Part shown: positions 1-13,300 of the stretch, piece by piece
Position numbering within the stretch: position 1 is the stretch's first letter
How the letters are laid out: each line of letters opens with the position of its first letter
Assembly: GCA_037783545.1 (NCBI GenBank)
Contig: JBBELK010000550.1
Coordinates: 186,001 to 250,000, forward strand
Length of the DNA: 64,000 nt
Origin: Henricia sp. BOLD:AAB3569
Taxonomy: Eukaryota; Echinodermata; Asteroidea; Spinulosida; Echinasteridae
Direction: 5' to 3'
Notes under the pieces: generated by a model
What the model saw: only the letters and a program-made list of their open reading frames with translations
What the model was told of the DNA's origin: nothing
Database searches by the model: none
Made by a program: the position numbers and the translations under genes

Positions 1-149
1 TTTACATGTACTGTAATGTCTGAAAGGGGACATTGTGGAGTTTAAAAAATGTTGGCCGCAAAACTTGACTTTGGCGAAAGAAATTATGTTCAAAACAGTA
101 TGTCTGTACAGCGCAGGGTTAAAGACATGCTATTTGTAGCTATCATTTA

Positions 150-1330
150 AAAAAGTTACCCGAGTTAAAGATGCATAATGTGAAGAGATATCTGGGTAAA
201 AAGTTCCCCGAGTTAAAGATGCCTAGTGTGAAAAGCTATCTTGGTAAAAAGTTACCCGGTTAAAAATGAAACTGTAAAAAATTACCCTGGTTAAAAGTTA
301 CCCGGGTTAAAGATGCATAGTGTGAAAAGCAATCTTGGTAAAAGTTCTCCGAGTTAAAGATGCCTAGTGTGAAAAGCTATCCTGGTAAAATGTTACCCGG
401 GTTAAGATATCTAGTGTGAAAAGCTATCTTGGTAAAAAGTTACCCGGGTTGAAGATATCTAGTGTGAAAAGCTATCCTAGTAAAAAGTTACCTGGGGTAA
501 AGATGTGTAGTGTGAAAAGCTATCTTGGTAAAAAGTTACCCAGGTTGAAGATATCTAGTGTGAAAAGCTATCCTAGTAAAAAGTTACCTGGGGTAAAGAT
601 GTGTAGTGTGAAAAGCTATCTTGGTAAAAAGTTACCCGGGTTGAAGATATCTAGTGTGAAAAGCTATCCTAGTAAAAAGTTACCTGGGGTAAAGATGTGT
701 AGTGTGAAAAGCTACACTGGTAAAAGTTACCCAGGTTAAAGATGCATAGTGTGAAAAGCTATCCTAGTAAAAAGTTACCTGGGGTAAAGATGTGTAGTGT
801 GACAAGCAATCCCGGTAAAAAGTTAGCCGGGTTAAGATATCTAGTGTGAAAAGCTATCTTGGTAAAAAGTTACCCGGGGTAAAGATGTGTAGTGTGACAA
901 GCAATCCCGGTAAAAAGTTAGCCGGGTTAAGATATCTAGTGTGAAAAGCTATCTTGGTAAAAAGTTACCCGGGGTAAAGATGTGTAGTGTGAAAAGCTAT
1001 CTTGGTAAAAAGTTACCCGGGTTGAAGATGCAAAGTGTAAAAAATTAACCTGGTAAAAAGTTACCCAGGTTAAAGATGCATAGTGTGAAAACCTTTCCTG
1101 ATAAAAGTTACCCAGGTTAAAATGTGCAGTGTGAAAAGCCATCTTTGTAAAAAGTTACCCAGGTTAAAGATGTGCAGTGTGAAAAGCTGTCCTGGTAAAA
1201 GTTATCCAGGTTAGAAATGTATAGTGTGAAAAGGTATCCAGGTGAAATGCTACACAGGTTAAAGATGCTTAATGTAAAAAGTTATCCGGGTAAAATGTCA
1301 CCCCAGGTTAAATATATGTAGTGTGAAATA
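150..1330. repeat. Minisatellite, about 48-bp unit, in a SIDT intron
   Basis: More than twenty copies of a unit containing AAAAAGTTACCCGGGTTAAA and TAGTGTGAAAAGCTATC repeat head to tail. At 420-710 they form a 96-bp dimeric higher-order repeat, alternating GTTGAAGATATC and GGTAAAGATGTG versions. The array stops about 15 bases from the donor of the exon at 1347. Open frames here on both strands are repeat artefacts. Bases 1-149 hold nothing I can recognise. Confidence 0.95.
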
Positions 1331-1346
1331 CACTAAAATGACTTAC

Positions 1347-4300
1347 CACTCCCATAAGCGCGATGAAGATAACTGCAGCGAATGCAGCAAAAGCAGCGTA
1401 TGCATTAGCGTTCACATCAGGATGCCTCTGTTGATATAGGACTAACATGCCCAAACCGGCAATCATGTACATGAAGGATGTATCTGAAAATAATAAATAA
1501 ATAATAAATAAATAAATAAAAATAAAATAAAACAAAACAATTAATAAAAAAATTAAGTAATTAAACAAACAAACAAATAAAAGAATAATAAAACAAAAAT
1601 AAAATAAAAGTTTGTTGCTGCCTTTCTGGATTTGTATTAAAATTATACTATGAAAACAGGACACACTGAATAAATGACACGTACCGTTAAAGGCAATGCT
1701 CGTCAGCAATGCGCACGCGCCAAATTCGTGCCATGAAATACACAGCTCCATACCTTTTCTATAGAGCTGCGTATTTTGTGGCACAAGTTTGCCGTGCGCG
1801 CATTGCTAACAAGCCTGTGCCTTTAAGGATGAAAAGATATTCTTACCAAACTGGAAATTGGAGTAGTTTGGACACACATGGTAGCTACCGCTGAGCACGC
1901 CTTCCATAACGAGAGCAATGCCAAGCGAATAGAACAGGCCAAAATGTTTGGGGATGCCGCGCATCTGAGAGGAAAAAATAGAGTGGTTAAGATGTCTGCC
2001 TAATATACAGGTGGTTGTGGGTTCGAGTCTCGCCCGAGCACGCTATCAGTTTTAGTGTGTCCTCTAGAAACGCACTTAGTATATGATACTGCGTGCTCTG
2101 GCCAGTACAATGACTGCTGTTCGCTGTATTGTTTGGAGCATTCAGAGTGATCAAGCAAGTGTTGTCCTATAGCAGATGTGCATTCGGGGCTGTGTGGCAG
2201 TTTTGCGTGCATCTTTGCAGATGTGCGACGGCGGTTTGCAGGAAGCAGGCAGGTTGCTGCGGATGGAGGATGGAACGTGCTGTTTTATGCGATCATCCAG
2301 ACATTGAGACATACGACCTAAGTACCGAGCTTCACATAGACACATTGCTAAGACAAAAAATGTTGTTGGCTATGTTTCCGATTTTTTAAAAGATAGATTA
2401 CATGATTAAAGGCAGTATACATGATTGGTATCTCGAAAATCAGAAATGTTCAAAGATTTACGCCTAACTTACACAATATAAACATGATGACTGTAGAAAA
2501 CTTCCCCTGAAATGGTTTTGTCTGAAGTGCTATAGTCTTTGAGAAATGAGTAAAACAATTATTTTTCGCCCCATGAGACGAACAATTAATTCGCCCCAAA
2601 ACCATTTCGCCCAAATGCCATTTCGCCCCCAAACCACTTCGCCCGAGTGCCATTTTGCCTTAAATCACTTCGTCCAAACACTACATTGCCCAAATGCCAC
2701 TTCGCCCCAAAACCACTTCGTGCACAGGCCGTGGTTCAGGGCGAAATAGTTCAGGGCGAAGTGGTTTTAGGGCGAAATGACTGCAAACCCTTTTTTGACT
2801 GTTTTCTCAAAAGTTAGATGAAGTACGGAGCTGGTTTTTGCTCAGGTTGGTTTTAATCATGCAAATCTTCAATCACACAGGGGGATAAAACTATTTGTAA
2901 CAGTTTACCAATCATGTATACTATCTTTAAGAAACTGTTACAAACAATGTTATCTGGATGTGTAATCGAGGATGTGTATGATAAAAACCAATCGGTGTAT
3001 AAATTACAACCTTTAAGGTTTTATTTTCTATTTGTTTGCTATTCACGCATATAATACCTTAGCCTTCTGCGAGCCAGACGCAACAGCCTGTTTGTGTATG
3101 TAGTCCTTCCTCCACACAATTAGCAAATACAGAAATCCCAACATGACGTAACCAATGTTACTAAACACATTGTTGAAAGCACTGTAAAGAACCAAAACAC
3201 AAACCAACTATTACGGAGTATTTAGTGGCCGTCGGAACTTGTCAATAATTTCACGGTTCTAAAAAGCGTAAGGTGGAGGGGAGGGGGGTCGAGGGGAGGG
3301 GGGTCGAGGGGAGGGGGGGTCGAGGGGAGGTGGGGTCGAGGGGAGGTGGGGTCGAGGGGAGGGGGGTCGAGGGGAGGGGGGTCGAGGGGAGGGGGGTCGA
3401 GGGGAGGGGGGTCGAGGGGAGGGGGGTCGAGGGGAGGGGGGTCGAGGGGAGGGGGGTCGAGGGGAGGGGGGTCGAGGGGAGGGGGGTCGAGGGGAGGGGG
3501 GTCGAGGGGAGGGGGGTCGAGGGGAGGGGGGGTCGAGGGGAGGGGGGTCGAGGGGAGGGGGGTCGAGGGGAGGTGGGTCGAGAGGAGGTGGGTCGAGAGG
3601 AGGTGGGTCGAGAGGAGGTGGGTCGAGGGGAGGTGGGTCGAGGGGAGGGGGGTCGAGGGGAGGGGGGTCGAGGGTAGGGGGGTCGAGGGTAGGGGGGTCG
3701 AGGGTAGGGGGGTCGAGGGGAGGGGGGTCGAGGGGAGGTGGGTCGAGGGTAGGGGGTCGAGGGCCGCTTAGGACTTTACATGCACTACAAAATGGTGACA
3801 TTTCATGGTAGTGACAACAATTTTTGATAAGTAGTATTTCGGGGGGAGGGATGGAGCGTCTTGAAAAATACTACTTCCTGCACAACTTAAACTTCGGACG
3901 GCCCCTTATGCACCTATCAATTGTTTACCCCCTCCATCCACTAGGGCTGCCCCACCCCTTAGGTGGGGATTTGGTCACGATTTTCAGGGTGGGGATTTTG
4001 ACACATAGAAATGGGTCTTTCCACAGAAAAGGGGGCATTTTGGCAACACAGACCATATTTTCCAGAAAACACCTTTGTCTGGTCTCAAAATAAAAGAAAT
4101 AAGTTTAAGTTGTTCTGAAGAGTTAACTTAGGGTTGCAAATAGTGTAACAACATGCCTTTCTAAAAACCTGGTGTACAAATTTCCATTATACGCTCGTAA
4201 CCGGGACAGACACTTGTGTTACATTTTAGGCCGTCCTATTTACTGTAGAAAGACTCAAATCCAATTATCAGCGCACCCGAGGATAAAAACATGAGTATAT

Positions 4301-7300
4301 TTTTTTCCCAGGGGTGGGGATTTTGTCAAGCAAAAAGTGACAATCCCCATCTCTTAGGTGGGGGCGAGGGGTGGGGGAAACAATTGATAGGTGCATCTAA
4401 TACTGGACATGTGGCCTGTGTATGTTAATTTCTGTGAATAATTTTTTAAACATGAACAAAACTGGGTTTTATTCATTTTGCATTAAAATAAACAGTAGTA
4501 TCTTCATGAATAAAATAATCCCTCATATGCAGTAATAACTGTGCATAAAGTTAATTAACATTTAAGGTCCCTTTAACCATATGAATAATACTGAATAATA
4601 TTTTTTTTCTCTAAATGTTGCAATATTGAAGAAAACAAAAATTTACATTTCTGATAAACTAACCTTATGGGTCCAACAGGCATAGCACACAGGAAATTGT
4701 AGTAACACATGTCTTCATTTCCAGACTTGTTTAGCACCTACACATTTAAGAAAATTAAAAAAACAAGAGATTACATTGGCAACTTTTACAAACAGCAACA
4801 TTGATTGAGGATGTGTATCGTAAAAACCATAAGTCAACTCAGTACCTGTAAAAAGATGTGTGTGCACATGTATTTATCTTAATTCATCTTTACTTTAATA
4901 ATAGTTTTCTCGTGAAAAAAAATATTATCTCGGGCGGAATCATTGCATTGGACAGTTTGAACCACTTCTAACTTCCATTAGGGGCATTCAACATTGTCAA
5001 AATGTTCACGGTTCTACAGAGTAATATTTTTCAAGACCCCCTCCCTCCCTCCCCTCCGAAATACTACTTATCAACATTTTTCGGTCAGTACCATGAAATG
5101 TAGAACTGTGAAAACGTTGACAATTTTGGACGGCAACCTTAATCCAAATTGAGGCAAAGTTAATGCTACTTACTGCTTGATATGTGATAACAAGTTGAAT
5201 GACCGGTAACGAGTAGAAAACGGCAATGGTCAACAAGTTCCAATAATAGAGCTTGTACTTGCGGTCCAGCGTTTTGGGTTTTTTACGTGACAGATCAGCT
5301 ACGCAAATACCGGTCTGCAACAAACGAGAAGTTTATTATTTTTGTCACGTATGTTTATGGACAATGCAGTTTTTGTGTATGACCACCTCTTTTATTGGTC
5401 AGTAATGTACGACCACCTCTTGTGGCAAGGCTGACTGCACCAGTCTCTGTAAGAGCCACCAAGGCAGGGTGCGCCACTTTGCCTGAAGTGCTGCCTGAGC
5501 TCCTGCACTTCTTGGGCTGTTTGGGGGACATGGACAAAATAATTGAAGTCAACTCATGAAGTATTCTCTCATTTGCATTTTGGGTCATTGCAAATGAGAG
5601 AATGGGCCTTTAAATGAAATTTCCAGATCACATTTTAAGCCACCGTTTTCCCCAAGGGTGTTGAGATTTTGATACCATATCATATTTCTCTCATTACCAT
5701 TCTGAAATTTCGCACTCTCAATCAGTATATTTTCAAGGATATCATAAAAAAAAACACCAATGTTTTGTAAGCTAATTTATCTGTTCCATAAAGCAGTGCA
5801 GTGATTACACCAGACTTTTTGCTTCCACAGCCAAATTGGAGATTGCAAATTTCATGTTTTCTTCTCATGGACAGTATTTTGGGAAGGTATTATATGATTG
5901 TTAGGTTAGAGCGAAATTTATTTTCTGTAAACAAAATCTTGACCAGATTAAGTACAGAACAATTCCGTACTTTGGTTCTATAGATCTCTTTTTCTTCAAG
6001 GATGTCTTCCAACATGTCAATATCTTCGTCCGCGGAATCATCATCGATATCTGATGCCGGTTGCAACGAATGGTCTCTGCCTTCAGAATTTGTCGAGACA
6101 GGACCTAAAAAATTGCAAAAAATAAGTTAGACCCAAAACTATTTTTAACCCTAAAAACAAGGCACCTATTTCAATGATTAGAACACATTTAAAACACAAC
6201 AGCATTATATATTTTATATATTATGTACTTTAGAAAACCTGAAAAATCCATGCATTTTTTTATGTTGAAATGAAAGGTAAAACCACCTTCAGTTGGCAAT
6301 TTCTCCATCAAAGGTACCATTTTACACGAACAAAAAAATAATGTGGTGTTCGTTACCATGCATAGTTCCGACCTGTCAATCAAGCCGAACCCGCCGACAA
6401 ATCACACCAGAGCTAGCAGACGGCACCCACATAGGTCAAAGTTATGCAGAGTTATATGGCTTATACAACTCTATGAAGTTATGCAATCACGCGATTTTCT
6501 GCCCATACAGTTTGTATGTGCCAGTAACTGGGTGAATTTTGGTTTCAATTTAGAGCGATTCGCTGTTCAAAGGTAGGAAAGCTTTTTTTATGAATATATG
6601 TCATCCCTGCATTATCAGCCCTTCGCTCAGTGTGTGCTAAGATAACTGTCGACCCTAAAACATAAATACTTTCTCCAATGAATCTGTGCTTTCCATGCCG
6701 AGTCCCGTTGCTTTGTACATTGTGTCGCCATTTTTTTGCGATGGCTTGTGAGCACAAAGCAACAGTATCTAAGGGGCGTGGTTAACTTGGCAATCTCGGA
6801 ACTATGCATTGTTATCAACACTTTTAGTCGGGTTTTTCTTGTCAAGTCGTGAAGTAAAATATTGGGTATTGAACTGCACATGGGGCTTTTAATAACTTAC
6901 TAGCTTTTAATACTAACCAGTGGTACCGTACATGTGGTCTGCGCTCATCCCTTGCCTCGGCGATAAGGGTTCCAAAGCACTGCCGTCTTCGGCTGAAAAT
7001 AAATAAATTTATTTACGTACAAAAAAAAAAAAATAAATAAATAAAATACAAATTAATTGAATTAAAAACCCAAAAGACGAGAAAGGCGAAATTATATAAA
7101 TGTGAACAGATTTACTGTCCAAAGTTGTAAACATTTTCACCGTGGGCGAGCGGTTTAGGTTACTGACTCGCAATACTCGGGTGAAAACTTGGGGTTGTGG
7201 GTTAGATACCCGGCTGTGGTACTTGTGCCCTTGAACAAGGCACTTAAACACACTTGCTCCATCCTTCGGAAGGGATGTAAAGCAGTTGGTCCAGTGTGTT

Positions 7301-10300
7301 GTGTAACGCACTTAAAAGATCCCAGAGCATTCTTTCGTTAAGAGTTAGGGGTTTCCCTGGTGACTCTGGCCGTGTCCATAGCTGAGCCACAGGGACACTC
7401 AAGACCAATAACCGGTTTTAAGACTGGCCAAACCCACTTTTATTCCTTAATTTAATGAAATTCTTAGACAAATGCATTTTCCCAAAATGGTCAAAATAAT
7501 GTTAACTACAGTCACTGAACACACCAAATGATAACATGACATTGAATGTACATGTATGACATTTAATGTACATGTATGACATTGAATGTACATGTATGAC
7601 ATTTAATGTACATGTATGATACATACCCAATATATGGACTGAATCAAAATGGCGTCGAAGATTAGAAGATTTGCATGCGGTGTCAAAAATGTAGGATGTT
7701 TAGAACCCACACCACGTAAAGAACAGCATTCCAATAAAAGGAGAAAAAAATTAACAAATATTTGTCAGCATCCACAAAATGATCAATATCGAGTGCGTCT
7801 GTCACCCTGTTTACACTTGATCCCGAGATCGGGGTCGAACACCGAGCTCAGGATCAGCCCCGGATCACAAACTGAGTGTAAACACTCACGGGACCAAGTT
7901 GGCCCCGGATCAGACCCCGGGATTTTTGTCTCGCGTTGGCGGAGGGTTCGATCCGAGCTTGGGATCAGTTTGTGGTTAGATAAGCAATTAATCTTTACCA
8001 CAACTTGCCACATCTGCTCCACAGCGGTAGCGGGGGAAAGCCCGCGAAATTCAAGCGGCCTTGTACACTGTACATGCACAACCCATGCACACATTGAACA
8101 GTATGTATACACACACAGAGCATGACCCCACGAACAAAGCTTGGCCTAGACTGCTCCCCGTTCCATGCGATCGCTTGTATTCCACTTATCACATGTAGAC
8201 CATGATGTAGACTAGTGAAGACAGTATGACCAGTATAGGCAAGGCATTGTATTGTATTTGGTGGGGTACAATGGCGGACGGTGGCTTAAATTTCAGATGT
8301 CTTTGCTTCATCCAGTGTATATATATCGATGGTCAGTATGTATGTGATCTAACCACTGCTGTATGGATACAGCGGCCTCTATGTACTTCTGATCGATAGT
8401 CTGGTTTCGCAATACTTTAGATGTGAATGATTATGGTCGGGATACAGACATACTGCATGTGTGCAAATCATTGGGAAAAAATGCTATGTGCGTGTACATA
8501 CATGTAAATAGGCTGTACATACATAACATACATGGCATATCCAGACATTGTTGATCAGTAAGTGATACAATTGTCCAGGTTTTTTTGGATTTGAAGAGTT
8601 GAAAATATATTCTTCTTATATTTCCGGCCGTTTATTTTTCCGGCCTCGAAAAAAGGCTCTACTGGATTTCTTTTTCCAAATTAAGAAAAAGCTGGAATTC
8701 CGGCTATAGCCGGAAGACTGGCATCCCTGGGTAAACCTGCAAGAAGGCTGTTACAGAGAAATTTAGGCTGGATGATGTGGATGAATGAACGGGTTGTTTG
8801 GTGACATTGAGTTGAGTGTGATTGAGTTTCTAATATACAAATAATGAATGTTTATGAGTTCAATGATACAAATATTTTCAAGAGTTGAAAGATGGAATGT
8901 TCCATTCAAGAGATAATTGTCATTTGATTGGAGAACATCCGACAGCCTGAGAATATGAAAAAAAGTACCCTTACATCCCTCGCATCACAATGACCGAATC
9001 CGACTCATCTACCACACGCGCGTCTTACGCAAACGCGTCTGCTCCTGCATCGTGCAATGTCACACGGCGGGATCGAAAATTTGCACACCTTTTCGTGCGC
9101 GTGCGACGGCCTTCAACATCGTTTGACAATAAAAAATTCCCATAAAAAAATGATAGGATTATTTCAGGAACCACGATACATAATGTATATGAGCATATCA
9201 TGATTTTTATCTTTAGAGCTCGGCGTATAAGCCGCCCGGTTTATAAGCCGCCGGGAACTCTTTTTGGTAAAATCAACGCATAAGCCGCGGCTTATATTCC
9301 GAAAATTACGGTACATGTACGAACACGCGCTTGCTGTTAAACTGCATGCAGTGCGCGTGCCGTGCAATAGAAACGGGCGCGCCGTGCAATGGAAGAATCC
9401 TAATGGAACTAAATTGGTGACGTAGCATTGACTGGTTAAATTATTTAACGCCATGTGACCTGATATCGTCAAATCAAATGACAGGGATCTACTTGGGCAT
9501 TATATAACAGCTGCTATACGCCGTAGATGCATGTGATCGAAACATGCTGCTAAAGACTCATTAATTTGTCAAAAATAACACCGAGATTGCGAGATTGTGT
9601 ACACAGTCTAATAAAACATTTACTGTTAAAAATTACATACAAACCTTGTTCTTCTAGATTCCCATCGCATTGTTTTGCTGCTCTGAAATGATATTAAAAG
9701 TGAAAGAAATACCAGGTATTTTCATCTTTTCCACTTTTCAGTGGGTCATATTTCTTGGGGTTTATTTTGCATCACAATAATAAAAGAGTTGCATTAGCTT
9801 AGCACAGTTTCTTAGACTTCCCCTTAAAATCAAACAGGACAGCCATGGACATTTCCGTTCACTTTCGTTTTACTTCATGTTCTTTCACTTTGCATAATCC
9901 AAGAGTAACTTTAAATAAAAAACGATAGCAGGATTCGCATCAAAATCGTTTCCACGTATTTTGGCAATTCAAAAAAATCCAAGAATTTAGTAGCATTTGG
10001 TATCAGGTTTGCGAGATATTTTTTCTGATTTTGGTGTCAAATTTTGGTATGAAAATGGAATCGAACCCCAAGGGAACCATGATTTGAAAGAGGAACTGGA
10101 AACAATTCAAAAAATGTTGGAATCGCTTAAGACCCGAAACTCACAACTTTGTTTTCACTGACCTCCGACGGTGAACTAACATGATGCATCCTGTCAGTAT
10201 GTACAATGACAGCAAAACAGCCACAGTGGTAATAATGGGTTTCCAATATTCTGCAGCTGTTTACAGATACAAAAAGTGTACATGTAACAGCAGAAGGGTT

Positions 10301-13300
10301 GTAGTGTACATGTAACAGCAGTAGGGTTGTAGTGTACATGTAACAGCAGTAGGGTTGTAGTGTACATGTAACAGCAGAAGGGTAGTAGTGTACATGTAAC
10401 AGCAGTAGGGTAGTAGTGTACATGTAACAGCAGTAGGGTAGTAGTGTACATGTAACAGCAGTAGGGTTGCAGTGTACATGTAACAGCAGAAGGGTTGTAG
10501 TACGTGTACATCTAACAGCAGTAGGGTTGTAGTGTACATGTAACAGCAGTAGGGTAGTAGTGTACATGTACCAGCAGTAGGGTTGTAGTGTACATGTAAC
10601 AGCAGTAGGGTAGTAGTGTACATGTATTAAACAGCAGTAGGGTTGCAGTGTACATGTAACAGCAGTAGGGTTGTCAACATTCGTCAAGAGCAAGTCTCGA
10701 TTCAAATCCCAAGTCTTTGAGAGCATGTCTCGATTAAGTCCCAAGTCTTTGGGAGCAAGTCTCAATTCAAGTCCCAAGTCTTTAAGAGCAACCTTTTGTT
10801 CCCTTCGCGCAGGCGGCTAGTTGTAAACCTGTCAATCATCGACCAACCCAGCAAGTTGGAAACGGTTCCCTTCGAACCGGCACACGGTTTTCTATACAGA
10901 CCGTTTGTGACCTCGCGCCTTACTCACCTGGTAGAATTTTATCCACAGTAACTGTAATGGACTTGCTTCGATTGGTTTTCACCTGGGCCATCAACATAGA
11001 CGTCGCTAAAAACAAAAAAACATATATTTGAGCTAGTTTTCATTGTAGAAATGACATGTATACATGAAACAATTCGTGATTTATAATTCCGGCACCACCA
11101 AGAATTTTGAAGCGGAAAGGTTATTTTCGCTGTGTATCATGGAAAAAGTCAACATACAACTCATTCTCATGAAAAGGACACAGACGGAATTTTATTTTTC
11201 TTCGAAAAACATTGTTGAACATGTTTTAATAATCTGGGTTTCCTACATGTAAATAAACTTCAGCCTCTAAATGCATTATTTACATGTATTTCGGTCTTTC
11301 CACAGTAAAGGGGGCATTTGGCAACACAGACCATATTTTCGAGGAAATACCTTTGTCTGGTCTCAAAATAAAAAATAAAAATTTAAGTTGTTCTGAAGAG
11401 ATAACATAGGCCCAAAATGGATTACAAATAGTGTGACAACATGCCTTTCTAAAAACCCTGTGTACAAATTTCCAATATACACTTGTTACCGGGACGTACA
11501 CTTTAGGCAGTCCCGGTTAGGAGCGTATATTGGAAATCCTATTGCAGTTGAATCTGGATTATCTGGCCACACACAGTAAATTGCCTCAATGGATCAAGCC
11601 ACAGTGACATTTTATGAGAAGCTTAAAGAAGTTTAGGAAAAGCAGGAAAAGTGTGCACAAAAAGTTGATTTTTATTTTTTATTTTTTTTCAAAAGGGGGG
11701 GTGGGGGGGTTGGGCGGGGGGTTGGGCATGCGCTCCCCACGCACCCCTAGATCCGCCCTTGTAAACTTACTGTTTTTGATTGGAGTAAAACTTAAAGGTG
11801 TGCCTAAGCACTCGTGATCGGATGGCTGTACCACTACAACTACAAAGAAGTGTCCGGTGGGATAATTGCTTTTCTGAAAAAGAAAAAATATAAAAATAAA
11901 ACAAATTAAAAATTTAAAAACCTGCAAAAATAAAACAAATGAGAAAAAAAGCAGTAAAATTGTATCACAATATACTATTCCCCGCATTTTATTTCGTCAC
12001 ACAATGCTGGGTATATTTTGTAGTTGAATCTAAATCATTTAAGCGGAATGCGTATAAAATATCTGCGTAGTGCGTACACCCCACAATATCCTCACTTATT
12101 GTGAGAAGTATAATTTACCAACCTTAACTGTAATGGCCGCCTTTTTTGTCATTGTTTGAAACTGGCCCTCAAATTCCACATTACGATGCTGATCATATAC
12201 AGGGCACTGAAAAAATACAAAAACAAAATTCAATAAATAATGATAATGATAATGATATGGATTTATACCGCGCACTTATCCGGGGAAATCCCGATCAAGG
12301 CGCCTACATTATCATCACCCTGATCATAGGGCTCCATTAAATCACTCCATATACCATCTCAGCTCCCTGGGGAGTATACAGCCCTGGCTGCCTTAGGCGC
12401 TCAACGGCTAATAAGACCTACAATAAAGCAAATCTTTTTTGGTATTTGTTTTGAAATACAGTTAAATATTGATAATAAGAGCACTGTAAATACAACATTC
12501 TGCTTAAAACAAGGAAAATTTTAGGTCGAAAATCTTTGTTCTTCATTATTTTCATTCATGATTATACAAGGTTCCTGTTAAAACAAGGTAATCTGCAAAG
12601 TCTCAAGATTTAACTGTATTTTAAGCGTGTAAAGCCTAGCGTACATCGACATTGCAACTGGAAGCAACTAGTGGCAACTGGTGTTTCCGGCAACTAGAAG
12701 CAACTCGCGGCAACTGGGAGCAACTGATCAGTTGATTAAAAATGTTGATGTACGCGCACTTGCAACTACTGGCAACTGGAAAAATCTCAGTTGCAGCGAG
12801 TTGCTCATGTTCTACTTTCTGGCAACTAGTTGTACCCAGTTTTGTCGATGTACGCGTACTTGCAACTAGTTGCTGTCAGTTGCTCACGTGCATCTGATCA
12901 CGGGTGTGTGCATCAACAGCAACTGCAAGCAACAGTTGCTTCCAGTTGCAAGGTCAAAAGTGGTTGGTAGCTCGTCTCGGTAAATGGTATGCTTTCTTTG
13001 TCGACTTCAAAGATTCAGAAGTAGTAAGATCAAATATTTCGGGCACCATTTGATTAAGGCTTTTCCAGTCAAACGGCTGATTAAAATTTTGGGATATTTC
13101 AAATCTTGATTATATATAAATCTTGAATATATATACTGGCTTTATTAGTACATTTGTACCTTTGCAGGCTGTATCGACATCAGAGCACAACCATTTGATG
13201 GTGACGTCGCTTTAACAAGCATGACATCAATGTCTTCGGGAAAGGTATACAAGTAGTACTGTGAAGAAAACAGTATTTAACACATTTATATGCACATTTC

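Larger units (their letters stand above)
1347..5314 (-). other. SIDT exons 13-17: transmembrane core with CREST Ser/His/Asp
   Basis: Exons 13-17 encode three or more helices: [38 protein letters not shown], and the last two exons. In the 1964-1847 exon the motif SGSYH (S535, H539) is followed across the next junction by D550 (FQFDTSF). CREST-superfamily proteins share a conserved Ser, an SxxxH spacing, an Asp and a C-terminal HxxxH that together bind metal. The Ser, first His and Asp are present here. The HxxxH part would be outside the window. The final in-window exon ends in phase 0 at IALMGV|gtaagt, so the gene continues. Confidence 0.93.
5971..10256 (-). other. SIDT exons 9-12: first transmembrane helix and acidic cytosolic loop
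   Basis: Exon 9 (10256-10163) encodes [20 protein letters not shown] and then [10 protein letters not shown]. This is a hydrophobic helix followed by a basic stop-transfer segment, about residues 286-314. Exon 10 is 38 nt. Exons 11-12 encode a hydrophilic loop of about 80 residues rich in Ser, Asp and Glu ([22 protein letters not shown]) that ends IYRTK. It then runs into [12 protein letters not shown] of exon 13, as in vertebrate SIDT (RTK..LYVADLARK). The long acidic intracellular loop is a family hallmark. The exon 12 donor, AAA|gtacgg, is weak, but the protein junction it makes is exactly the expected one. Confidence 0.9.

Noticed and set aside
416-1142. Lys-rich 107-codon frame and its antisense
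   Set aside because: Repeat translation of the 48-bp minisatellite in a SIDT intron.
3259-3801. Open frames of 134-180 codons (Pro-rich on minus, Gly/Arg/Glu-rich on plus)
   Set aside because: They are translations of the 15-bp minisatellite; three overlapping frames on both strands are open for the same reason.
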